DNA of 6,407 bases. Source: CAYWGR01 sp964458015. GTDB lineage: Bacteria > Planctomycetota > Planctomycetia > Pirellulales > Thermoguttaceae. The notes below the pieces were generated by a model that was not told where the DNA came from, ran no database searches, and saw only the letters and a list, made by a program, of their open reading frames with translations. Both the position numbers and the translations under genes were made by a program. Shown here one piece after another: positions 1-5,862 of this stretch; position 1 is the first letter of the stretch; each line of letters begins with the position of its first letter. The stretch is from assembly GCA_964458015.1 (NCBI GenBank), contig CAYWGR010000242.1, positions 1-6,407 on the forward strand, read 5' to 3'.

Positions 1-1292
1 GGCGGGGCGGCCTTTTTGGGTTTCGCCACCCAGGCAACGGCCGAGCGTTCCGCTTCGACGATTTCGCTCATGGCTTGGGCAAGATCCTCGTTCTCGGCGG
101 AAGATGGAAACGCTTTTCGGAACGCTTTATAAGCGTTGTAGGCTGCCGGGAAATTTTTAGCGGAAATCGCTTGCCGGATGGATTCGATTGTTTTCGTCAG
201 TTCTTCTTTCGCAGACGTTCGATACTGCATCAAACGGAGCGCCGCTTCGATGCGGCCGAGCCGTTCGCGCGGCCGATCTTCCTTGGGAATCCAAGAGTCG
301 CTTAGCGTCAAAATATCCTGAAGACGTGCAATGGTTTCGGGCGCAGCGCGTTTGGGAGCTTCGTGGACCAACCGTTCGGCCACCTGCGGCAATAAGTCGG
401 CCACGAGCACGGCGGCCTCTCGGTTGAACGTATCCTCCTCGGAAATCGGCGGCAGAATCTGCTTAACGGCATCCCAAGCGGCAACGCCGTTGGCGGCCGA
501 CGGCACCGCTAGGCGAAGCTGGGCCAATCCGCGGCGCACACGGGCACGTCCGGCCGCTTCGCGCTTCGAGTAGCTTTCCAGATACTCGTCATACTTCGGA
601 ATGGCCTCGGCATACGAGCCGTTTTCGTACAGAGCATCGGCCGGCACGAGCATTTCATCCGGATCAGGGCGGTTGACGATCCAGAGCACCAAGAGAAAAA
701 GGAGGAAGAGGCCCGCGCCCGCCGCGCCGATCCAAGGCCAGGGCAATTTGCCGCCGGCGCGACGTTTCAGGCGACCGAGCAGCTTGTGGAAAAAGCCTTT
801 TTTATGGGGGATCGCGGATTCGAGCGGATTTGCTTCGCCCAGCAGCGCGGTGAAATTCGGATCGTTCCACAGGTCGAAACTTCCGCCCAATTCCATGTTC
901 GAGATGCCTGGCGACAAGGGCGGAAGCTCTTCGTCGAACAACGAACCGGATGCCGCGCTCGATGCGGCTTGTTGTTGCTTGCTTTCCTCTTCCGGTTTTT
1001 TATCGGGCGCGAAGTCGAGATCCTCGTCGGCGACTGTTTTGACTTTTTTGCCCCGCCGGGAAGAAATTTCTTCCGCCCGGCGAAGGAGCGCCGGTTGCGG
1101 GACGATATCTTCATCGAAAATCGCGCGGATGTTGGCATCGGAAACCACGTGGTTATCGACGAGCACCTTGGCCAGGCGATAGGCGGAAACCGGAGTGTGC
1201 GCCTGGGCGATCAGTTTGCGCAGGTCGTCCAAGACGATTTGCGACACCAGCGATTTTTTTTCCAAGCGATGGAGAAAGACTTGGATCGTCAT
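1..1292 (-). CDS. Single-pass membrane protein with TPR-like exported domain, C-terminus cut by window edge
   Basis: This minus-strand frame stays open from ATG at 1292 to the left edge (430 codons plus 2 bases) with no stop, so the gene is partial. Residues 1-62 look helical and loosely resemble the short helical segments that accompany planctomycete signalling proteins (weak resemblance only). Residues 85-115 form a charged, Gln/Ser-rich linker. A basic stretch (KKGFFHKLLGRLKRR, from residue 164) precedes one membrane helix at about 186-207, ending WIVNRPDPDE; the positive-inside rule puts the N-terminus in the cytoplasm and the rest outside. Residues 216-242 (ADALYENGSYAEAIPKYDEYL) match the TPR pattern, and a second such unit lies at about 367-396. 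The rest is helix-rich. The start is uncertain: GTG at 1325 is in frame, and neither start has a strong Shine-Dalgarno. It is the third gene of the operon, 44 nt after the preceding stop. A beta-propeller (PQQ-like) could follow beyond the edge, as in comparable planctomycete proteins, but that is a guess. Function unknown. Confidence 0.82.
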   Translation of the reverse strand, partial: MTIQVFLHRLEKKSLVSQIVLDDLRKLIAQAHTPVSAYRLAKVLVDNHVVSDANIRAIFDEDIVPQPALLRRAEEISSRRGKKVKTVADEDLDFAPDKKPEEESKQQQAASSAASGSLFDEELPPLSPGISNMELGGSFDLWNDPNFTALLGEANPLESAIPHKKGFFHKLLGRLKRRAGGKLPWPWIGAAGAGLFLLFLLVLWIVNRPDPDEMLVPADALYENGSYAEAIPKYDEYLESYSKREAAGRARVRRGLAQLRLAVPSAANGVAAWDAVKQILPPISEEDTFNREAAVLVADLLPQVAERLVHEAPKRAAPETIARLQDILTLSDSWIPKEDRPRERLGRIEAALRLMQYRTSAKEELTKTIESIRQAISAKNFPAAYNAYKAFRKAFPSSAENEDLAQAMSEIVEAERSAVAWVAKPKKAAP

Positions 1293-1336
1293 TTCACCAT
1301 CGTCGGCACGATCTTCACGGTTCACGGTTTCGCCTG

Positions 1337-2164
1337 CTACTCTAGATCCTGTTCCATCACGTAAATCGTAAACATATCACCCGCCGGCCGAATGCCGAAG
1401 CGCGTTCTTAATACGCGATTGCCGTTCTTGCCGGCGTGGACGTTTTCCATTCGGGCCAACGACTCTTCCAATGTGTCGGGAAGGATCGTCAGCACGACGC
1501 GATTCTCGACGGCGACTCCTGCGCGGGCCATCAATTCGGCGTCGGCCCCGCTGAGTTCACCTTCGCGCCATGTTAGATAGCATCGCTTCTCTTGGTCGGC
1601 CGCACCGGTGCTGATTCTGGGTTTTGCTTTGGAAAAATTGCGAACGTAGGTCAACTTGTTGCCGGGCATAATCACGGCGAGTTCGATCCCGAACTGGTCG
1701 AGAAGCTTGGCGTATTGCCCGCGAGTGATGCCCTTGGCAAGCCGGATTTCCCAGTTTCTGGACAGGTGCAAGGCGGCATTTTCGGCAGCCTTGCGTTGGT
1801 CGCCCCAAAAAAATCGCTTCTTCAAGGCGGAATGCCAAGCGGGATCATCGAGTTGGGCGGCCTTCGACCGCGCGGCATCGGCGGCGGCCACTAGCGATGT
1901 TTCGAGCGAAAGGCCGTCGTAGGCCGCAGATGGGTCGAGCGGCGTTTTCCACTGGATCTTCCATTCCGGGGCAACACCAACTTCGGCCGGGGCAGGTTGT
2001 TCGGTTTCCTCGATATTCACTTCGCCTACAAAAAGCCAGAAGACCAATGCCAACGCAAGCAAACCGCCGAGAGCCGAAACGCCAAGCATTTTTTTGGAAA
2101 TTCGACCTTGCCAGGTTGAATACCATCGTCGAACGCCGGGGCTGGAATTCGAGTCCGTCTTCAT
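1337..2164 (-). CDS. Conserved-looking single-pass membrane protein of unknown function
   Basis: I do not recognise a named family. The product is 275 residues from ATG at 2164. A TTG at 2176 would add four residues; ATG is preferred, although neither has a clear Shine-Dalgarno, which fits translational coupling to the gene ending 15 nt upstream. Residues 1-25 are basic (VRRWYSTWQGRISKK) and precede one membrane helix at about 27-48 (MLGVSALGGLLALALVFWLF), predicting a cytoplasmic N-terminus and an exported C-terminal 225 residues. Residues 52-62 are an acidic/Pro linker. Residues 85-140 are Ala-rich and probably helical. Residues 150-205 look like a compact alpha/beta core (LLDQFGIELAVIMPGNKLTYVRNFS, then CYLTWREGELSGADAELMARAGV), and 220-272 continue with beta-like strands (RVVLTILP, GDMFTIYVM). 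The core resembles uncharacterised planctomycete proteins I associate, from memory, with ExbD/TolR-type loci; no ExbB or ExbD is visible here, so this is only a hint. Codon pattern and uninterrupted frame support a real gene. Confidence 0.83.
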   Translation of the reverse strand: MKTDSNSSPGVRRWYSTWQGRISKKMLGVSALGGLLALALVFWLFVGEVNIEETEQPAPAEVGVAPEWKIQWKTPLDPSAAYDGLSLETSLVAAADAARSKAAQLDDPAWHSALKKRFFWGDQRKAAENAALHLSRNWEIRLAKGITRGQYAKLLDQFGIELAVIMPGNKLTYVRNFSKAKPRISTGAADQEKRCYLTWREGELSGADAELMARAGVAVENRVVLTILPDTLEESLARMENVHAGKNGNRVLRTRFGIRPAGDMFTIYVMEQDLE

Positions 2165-2179
2165 GGAGAACGTCAAGGG

Positions 2180-3811
2180 TTAGTTGTGAAATTCCGCCTC
2201 AGGACAAATCGCAAGATACCATTGTTTCCAGTAATCGATCTCTTCTCGACGACGAGCCTTGTTCAGATGCCGGGTTACGAGCCCTGGGCCGGGACTACGA
2301 GAGATGCGGCGCAGGGCTTCACATGCTTCGTAAACCACGCTCTCGTCGGGGTCGTCGATGGCCTCGATCAGCAAAGGCGTTTGGTCGATGTCGCCGCCGC
2401 GCCCCAGGGCACAGGCCACGGCTGCACGAACTTCCGGCGCGGGATCGGCAGACAGACGCCGCAACAAATCTGCATGACGAGCGATCAACAATCCGGTTTC
2501 CTTGGGCGATAATTGCCTTAGGGCCGCGATGCCTTTTTCAAATTGCGGGCCTTCGTTCTTCTGTAGAATGGGGGCAAGACGGTCGGCGGTCTTCCATTCC
2601 GGGGCAGGCATGACGCGGCCGTCGGCGATCATGACTTCGGCGGTTTCGCGGGGCAATCCTCGCCCGACGACCGACGTGCTGACACCGAAGCCGAAAGCCT
2701 TTTCAATGCTTTTTTTGGAAGAACGCAGCAGGAAGAGCGTGGCAAAAGCGGTATCGGCCGTCGTGCCGGCTTGGCCCTCGACCTGCCAACTGCCGTCGTC
2801 CTGCTGGTTGCCGATCAAAAACTGGGCGCCGTCGGTATACCATTTCGGCTCTTTTTCCGGCTTGCCTTCGGCCAGTTCGCGGAAACTTTGATATCGCTCG
2901 AAGGCGTAGAGGTAGTAGTAGGTCCATTCCTTGGGATCGATGTCGTAATGGGCGGTCATCCAATGATTGCCGCGCGCTTGGGCGGCCTTCAAACGGCGAA
3001 CGTCGATCTTTGTTTCGGGTTTCGGCGAATCCTTGGGCTGTTCTTCTTTCACCGGTTTTAGGGCGGGCGGCAGATCCTCGTCACGTTTCTCGACATGCGG
3101 CAGGAAGCCCAGCAGATCGGCACAGATGAACAAACTTCCAAGGCCGGCGGCGGCCATGCTGTGCCGCACGTCGGATTGTTTGACCAAGGCGGCAGATTTT
3201 GCCACGGCGCCTTGATAGCCGTAGGCGCCGCTGGGATCTTGCGTGGCCATGAGCCAATTGGTCACCGATTCGATGGATTTTTGGGAGGTATGAAATCCTG
3301 CTTGGCGCGCTTCCCACGCGCTGAGAACGCCGTATTGGGTCATCGAGGTATCGCCCGTCCGCTTGTCGGGATATCCCCAACCGCCGTGGCGTTTTTGCCG
3401 CAATCGGAGCGAATCGAGCAGGCAGACGATTTCGGACGAATAAGCGCTGGGATTGAGCGAAACCAGAAAGATGACCGACAGGCCGGTGCTATAGATGTCG
3501 AGATTCACATCGGAGGGTTTGCGGTCTTTCACGGCGCCTTGAATGGCTGCCACTGCTTCGACGATACGGGGATGCTTGGCGTCGGCTCTGTTTTTGAGCA
3601 AGACGAGGCCGACGAGCGCCTTGGCTCCCACGCGACCGTCGTTGGCTGCCTCGGATTCGAGAAATTCGACCGCTTTTCGGACGGCTTCTTTAACCTTAGG
3701 GCTTTCGGGCGTGAGCGCTGAAGCATCGCGTAAGAAAAAGGCGGTTGCAGCAAGTACGAGCAGTCCCATTCCGATAGCGGACGGAATCCGGTGCAAGCGA
3801 TGAGCTTTCAT
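2180..3811 (-). CDS. Secreted squalene-cyclase-fold (prenyltransferase-repeat) protein with C-terminal HEAT repeats
   Basis: The product has 543 residues from ATG at 3811. The frame is open upstream to GTG at 4048, but the promoter and ribosome site inside that extension favour 3811. Residues 1-32 form a signal peptide: basic KAHRLHR, hydrophobic 12-27, and an A-S-A cleavage site after residue 32. Residues 38-380 carry features of the terpenoid-cyclase/prenyltransferase alpha-toroid: GGWGY (143-147) followed by DTSMTQYG (154-161), SGAYGY (194-199), and DDGSW (338-342) followed by TADTAFATLFLL (351-362). These resemble QW-type turns at the end of helix pairs. The DXDD motif of squalene-hopene cyclases is not present and no zinc site of protein prenyltransferases is evident, so it is probably not an enzyme of either class; it more likely binds a ligand or protein. 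A Pro/Lys/Glu-rich linker lies at 246-270. Residues 444-505 form about two HEAT-type repeats (DPAPEVRAAVACALGRGG and DPDESVVYEACEALRRI). It is the first gene of the operon. Partner and substrate are unknown. Confidence 0.88.
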   Translation of the reverse strand: MKAHRLHRIPSAIGMGLLVLAATAFFLRDASALTPESPKVKEAVRKAVEFLESEAANDGRVGAKALVGLVLLKNRADAKHPRIVEAVAAIQGAVKDRKPSDVNLDIYSTGLSVIFLVSLNPSAYSSEIVCLLDSLRLRQKRHGGWGYPDKRTGDTSMTQYGVLSAWEARQAGFHTSQKSIESVTNWLMATQDPSGAYGYQGAVAKSAALVKQSDVRHSMAAAGLGSLFICADLLGFLPHVEKRDEDLPPALKPVKEEQPKDSPKPETKIDVRRLKAAQARGNHWMTAHYDIDPKEWTYYYLYAFERYQSFRELAEGKPEKEPKWYTDGAQFLIGNQQDDGSWQVEGQAGTTADTAFATLFLLRSSKKSIEKAFGFGVSTSVVGRGLPRETAEVMIADGRVMPAPEWKTADRLAPILQKNEGPQFEKGIAALRQLSPKETGLLIARHADLLRRLSADPAPEVRAAVACALGRGGDIDQTPLLIEAIDDPDESVVYEACEALRRISRSPGPGLVTRHLNKARRREEIDYWKQWYLAICPEAEFHN

Positions 3812-3818
3812 CGGGAGA

Positions 3819-3825
3819 TCCTTTC
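3819..3825 (-). promoter_or_regulatory. Ribosome binding site of the cyclase-fold/HEAT gene
   Basis: Reading the minus strand, GAAAGGA sits 7 nt before ATG at 3811. This spacing, together with the signal peptide that begins directly at that ATG, decides the start over the longer open frame reaching 4048. Confidence 0.7.
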
Positions 3826-3938
3826 GCGCAAGAGCTGCCCGAAACCGGCCCCGCGCAATCGGCACAACCCACGACAGCGAACGCCGACGAACGCGGCACC
3901 ACCCGGAAACGGTCGGCAGAACGCCGCCGTCAGCCCGG

Positions 3939-3967
3939 ATAATAAGGCGTGGAAGAGGGTCTGTCAA
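3939..3967 (-). promoter_or_regulatory. Near-consensus sigma70-type promoter of the three-gene operon
   Basis: On the minus strand the -35 box is TTGACA (3967-3962, exact consensus), the spacer is 17 bp (3961-3945) and the -10 box is TATTAT (3944-3939, one mismatch to TATAAT). Transcription would begin near 3932, giving a leader of about 120 nt before ATG 3811. The leader is G+C-rich, and I recognise no riboswitch in it. The site lies within the open frame upstream of 3811, so that extension would not be translated from this transcript. Based on motif reading only. Confidence 0.7.
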
Positions 3968-4100
3968 GCATCCTGCCGGGTGGGGACAAAATAATGGGAT
4001 CACGGCGGGAAAAGCATGGGACGAGTAGAGCGAAGCGATGGCCCACACGAACCAACTTAAGAAAGTACCGTCAATCTAGGGAAACGGAAGGAAGTTACGG

Positions 4101-4168
4101 AACACTAATCGTCACTGATTGACGCTAATTCATGCAATCAGCGGAGATTAGCAAAAATCAGCGTTCCC
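4101..4168. repeat. Mosaic of short palindromic words (CTAAT / ATTAG / AATCAGCG)
   Basis: The stretch is built from recurring words: ACTAATC, GACGCTAATT, CAATCAGCGGAGATTAGC and AAAATCAGCG. GCTAAT (4124-4129) is inverted as ATTAGC (4147-4152), and AATCAGCG occurs at 4136-4143 and 4156-4163. It contains no gene and looks like a degenerate intergenic repeat; I recall similar text recurring in planctomycete genomes but cannot verify that here. The flanks 3968-4100 and 4169-4243 hold nothing I can identify. Confidence 0.5.
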
Positions 4169-4243
4169 TTCTATTGCCATTTTGTGCAAGGATTTTTAGC
4201 CTTCATTTTCTTAAACGGGGATGGAAAGCGAGCAGTCAAATTC

Positions 4244-4345
4244 GGATGAACGCACATTCCGGGAGCTGTTAATCCACATTTCTCGCGTAGAGAGTGGCAA
4301 GGTCACACATGCTGTTTGGATGAACGCACATTCCGGGAGCTGTTA
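4244..4345. repeat. 28-bp direct repeat, two identical copies 74 bp apart
   Basis: The copies are 4244-4271 and 4318-4345, each beginning GGATGAACGCACATTCC and ending GGGAGCTGTTA. Similarity extends three bases to the left (TTC versus TTT). The second copy continues into a hairpin, whereas the first diverges right after GTTA, so the first appears to be a truncated copy. No reading frame of convincing quality spans them. Confidence 0.85.
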
Positions 4346-4353
4346 GCTCCCGG
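4333..4353. repeat. Perfect hairpin, 9-bp stem and 3-nt loop
   Basis: CCGGGAGCT (4333-4341), loop GTT, then AGCTCCCGG (4345-4353) are exactly complementary. On the plus strand it is followed by CTATTTTCG, a weak T tract, so it could act as a plus-strand terminator. No plus-strand gene ends here, so a repeat-element hairpin is more likely. Confidence 0.75.
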
Positions 4354-4400
4354 CTATTTTCGTATGCGTTCGGCTATTTTCGTATGCGTTCGGCAATTTT
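4351..4400. repeat. 20-bp tandem repeat, 2.5 copies
   Basis: The unit CGGCTATTTTCGTATGCGTT occupies 4351-4370 and 4371-4390 identically, then a third partial unit (CGGCAATTTT, one mismatch) runs 4391-4400. The first unit shares its CGG with the end of the preceding hairpin. There is no spacer variation, so it is not a CRISPR array; slippage or recombination duplication is the simplest origin. Confidence 0.9.
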
Positions 4401-4421
4401 CTACGTTTGCAACCGCGCATG

Positions 4422-4458
4422 AAAAAGGGGGAGGGCAGCTTGAAAACTGCCGTCCCCC
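4422..4458 (-). terminator. Rho-independent terminator of the DUF1559 gene
   Basis: Read on the minus strand, GGGGGA then GGCAG pair across one mismatch with CTGCC and TCCCCC-type arms (4458-4447 with 4438-4427), leaving an 8-nt loop. TTTTT follows immediately (4426-4422). It begins 57 nt after the stop codon of the gene ending at 4516, and its orientation matches that gene. This is the classic GC stem plus U tract. Confidence 0.85.
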
Positions 4459-4515
4459 GTGTAAGGCTTCAAACAACATATGGGAAGATCACGCCCTGCC
4501 CATACGTATCTATGA

Positions 4516-5631
4516 CTATCGGAATAACGGTCCAGGAGGATCGCCATTGTCGCGGGTAATCATGTAGTAGTAGGCGGCGGGATCAACATCCTTGCCCACA
4601 CTTCGCACGGCGCCATCCGCGAACAGATGGTTTGCCACGCTCGGATGGCCGGAACCAGGACCATCGTTGGGAATCTTAATTGCAGGTTCAGATGGGCCAT
4701 TCGTTTTGTCAATGAGTGAACCGAGAGTAGTGTTTTCTTTGGTCCCATAGCTATTTGCACTATCTGTCTTGTAAATAAGCGCTACGTCAAGCCAAGTCTT
4801 GCCCGTAGATCCACTAAGACCATCTGAATCGAAACTACCATTATACCCAGATGGACTAGGATAGCTATAGTTACCACTGCCTCCTTTAGTGATGGTCGTC
4901 GTAGCCGGCAAGCCAACTAAGAATGTCTCTGTTGCTAAATACCAACGGGCATTGGTATTGTCCATCGTTTCGCCACACAAGATTGTGTGTGAACTACCAT
5001 CCTTGCCGAACGAGCCCAAGTTGGTCGAAGACCCGGCACACAAAGCACCATCAGGAGCAGGCGAATTCGTATTTGTATCCGTACCGGTTCCGCCAAAGCT
5101 GGTGCCCAGTGCCAAGTTCGAGGATTGAGTAGCACTCATGCACTTATAGTTCGCCAAAGGTCCTGTACTCGCCGTTCCCGTATCGGTCGAAACCTTCGCA
5201 TACGATCCCACCGAACTGCTTGGACAAATCAACTCACCAAGTGACGTCGTATCAACCGACGTGTACGTGGTACCAGAACCGCTCTTGATATTATCCGTGC
5301 TCGGATAAACGGACAACTTTGTCGTAGCATTGCTGATGGTGTCATACAATCCGCCGTATTCCATGTAAGGCAACAGCCGTACATAGAAACTCCAACCACC
5401 AATCACATTTGACTTAACCGTCCCTGCCGACGGAAAAGCCTTCTTGGCGTCGTGGAAGGTGTGGAACGCGATGCCGATCTGCTTCATGTTGTTAGTGCAG
5501 GCCGCTCGACGCGCCGCTTCCCGCGCTTGTTGGATCGCCGGCAAGAGCAAGGCGATCAAAACGCCAATGATGGCAATTACCACCAAGAGCTCGACGAGGG
5601 TGAAACCTCTGTTCCTAGAACGAGTGATCAC
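4516..5631 (-). CDS. DUF1559 protein with type IV pilin-like N-terminus and H-X9-DG motif
   Basis: The product has 371 residues. The basic leader MITRSRNRG ends at a prepilin-peptidase-type site G9|F10, followed by FTLVELLVVIAIIGVLIALLL with the conserved Glu at +5 (E14). This helix would first anchor the protein in the inner membrane and could then allow polymerisation or sorting. PAIQQAREAARRAACTNNMKQ (31-51) is the usual DUF1559 continuation. The body (52-320) is rich in Ser, Thr, Gly and Asn, with Cys at 45, 136, 164, 198 and 219. The C-terminus carries the family signature H329-X9-D339-G340 (HPSVANHLFADG), ending in a YYYMITRDNGDPPGP tail. Length is normal and the gene is complete. The start is GTG at 5631, chosen for its strong Shine-Dalgarno. 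It has its own terminator and lies about 550 bp from the operon promoter, so it is monocistronic. The molecular role of the family is not established; no pilus assembly genes are nearby. Sampled 60-base lines have about 43-47% G+C versus 57-73% in the operon. Confidence 0.95.
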   Translation of the reverse strand: MITRSRNRGFTLVELLVVIAIIGVLIALLLPAIQQAREAARRAACTNNMKQIGIAFHTFHDAKKAFPSAGTVKSNVIGGWSFYVRLLPYMEYGGLYDTISNATTKLSVYPSTDNIKSGSGTTYTSVDTTSLGELICPSSSVGSYAKVSTDTGTASTGPLANYKCMSATQSSNLALGTSFGGTGTDTNTNSPAPDGALCAGSSTNLGSFGKDGSSHTILCGETMDNTNARWYLATETFLVGLPATTTITKGGSGNYSYPSPSGYNGSFDSDGLSGSTGKTWLDVALIYKTDSANSYGTKENTTLGSLIDKTNGPSEPAIKIPNDGPGSGHPSVANHLFADGAVRSVGKDVDPAAYYYMITRDNGDPPGPLFR

Positions 5632-5638
5632 AGATCAC
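5624..5638 (-). promoter_or_regulatory. Palindrome over the start codon of the DUF1559 gene
   Basis: GTGATC (5638-5633), loop TGT (5632-5630) and GATCAC (5629-5624) form a 6-bp stem with a 3-nt loop on the transcript. It contains the GTG initiation codon and the last base of the GGAGG core, so folding would compete with ribosome binding. Whether it acts in control is inference; the palindrome itself is exact. Confidence 0.45.
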
Positions 5639-5642
5639 CTCC
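5633..5642 (-). promoter_or_regulatory. Strong Shine-Dalgarno deciding a GTG start
   Basis: The minus strand reads GGAGGTGATC, a ten-base match to the complement of the 16S rRNA 3' end. The GGAGG core (5642-5638) is 6 nt from the GTG start (5631-5629). Other nearby ATG and GTG triplets are out of frame with the prepilin leader, so this start is well determined. Confidence 0.88.
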
Positions 5643-5673
5643 ATTAAGAGAAAAAAAATATAAGAAAACAGTT

Positions 5674-5690
5674 GCGGCGACCATCGCCGC
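5674..5690 (-). promoter_or_regulatory. Perfect hairpin in the DUF1559 leader
   Basis: On the minus strand GCGGCGA (5690-5684), loop TGG and TCGCCGC (5680-5674) pair perfectly over 7 bp. It is followed by a T-rich stretch including eight T's (5658-5651), then the Shine-Dalgarno. The T run starts about 15 nt after the stem, too far for a standard terminator. It could stabilise the mRNA, work as a weak attenuator, or bind a regulator. Confidence 0.5.
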
Positions 5691-5740
5691 GCGATACTCC
5701 GAGAAACGAATGGATTAGGCCCGATTTTTGCCGGCATCTT

Positions 5741-5771
5741 TTTATAATCCACCAAACTCAAAATCAGTCAT
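5741..5771 (-). promoter_or_regulatory. Weak candidate promoter for the DUF1559 gene
   Basis: A -10-like TATAAA (5746-5741, five of six consensus bases) sits in an A+T-rich patch about 110 bp upstream of the GTG start. The best -35-like hexamer is ATGACT (5771-5766), four of six matches with a long 19-bp spacer. The position is plausible and would include the leader hairpin in the mRNA, but the match is poor. Confidence 0.2.
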
Positions 5772-5787
5772 CTTCATCGCAGCACTA

Positions 5788-5862
5788 GTCATCCTGAGCG
5801 TAACGAAGAATCTCCGCCTGACCGCAGCCGATCAGGAGATTCTTCGCTTCGCTCAGAATGAC
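5788..5862. repeat. REP-like imperfect inverted repeat (GTCATCCTGAGCG type)
   Basis: The left arm 5788-5815 (GTCATCCTGAGCG...GAATCTCC) and right arm 5835-5862 are 28 nt each and complementary at 25 positions, around a 19-nt centre. A truncated third arm (GCTCTCAGAATGACA) lies at 5871-5885. This word family is a widespread intergenic palindrome in many bacterial genomes, from memory. It has no coding potential. Confidence 0.85.

Noticed and set aside
767..1138. 123-codon minus-strand open frame
   Set aside because: It lies in a different frame from the long open gene reaching the left edge, and its Lys/Arg/Ser-rich product is typical of an out-of-frame shadow.
601..1364. Two plus-strand open frames (193 and 192 codons)
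   Set aside because: Both overlap the partial minus-strand gene with its TPR motif and membrane helix; their translations are low-complexity Ser/Arg or His/Arg/Phe mixtures.
1897..2613. 238-codon plus-strand open frame
   Set aside because: It runs antisense across two minus-strand genes; its translation is Arg/Pro-rich with no domain, as expected of a shadow in G+C-rich DNA.
3095..3721. 208-codon plus-strand open frame
   Set aside because: Antisense to the cyclase-fold/HEAT gene, which has a signal peptide, repeat motifs, ribosome site and promoter; the antisense product has no recognisable feature.
3812..4048. 79-residue N-terminal extension of the cyclase-fold gene
   Set aside because: It would start at GTG without a ribosome site, would bury the signal peptide, and contains the promoter at 3939-3967.
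4351..4400. Possible CRISPR array
   Set aside because: The 20-bp units are directly adjacent with no spacers, and no cas gene is present.
4316..4567. 83-codon plus-strand open frame
   Set aside because: It is composed of the direct repeat, hairpin, tandem repeat and terminator, then runs antisense into the DUF1559 gene end.
4516..5631. Annotating the pilin-like gene as a type II secretion pseudopilin (gspG/pulG)
   Set aside because: Only the N-terminal helix is shared; the body and the H-X9-DG motif identify DUF1559, and no secretion genes are adjacent.
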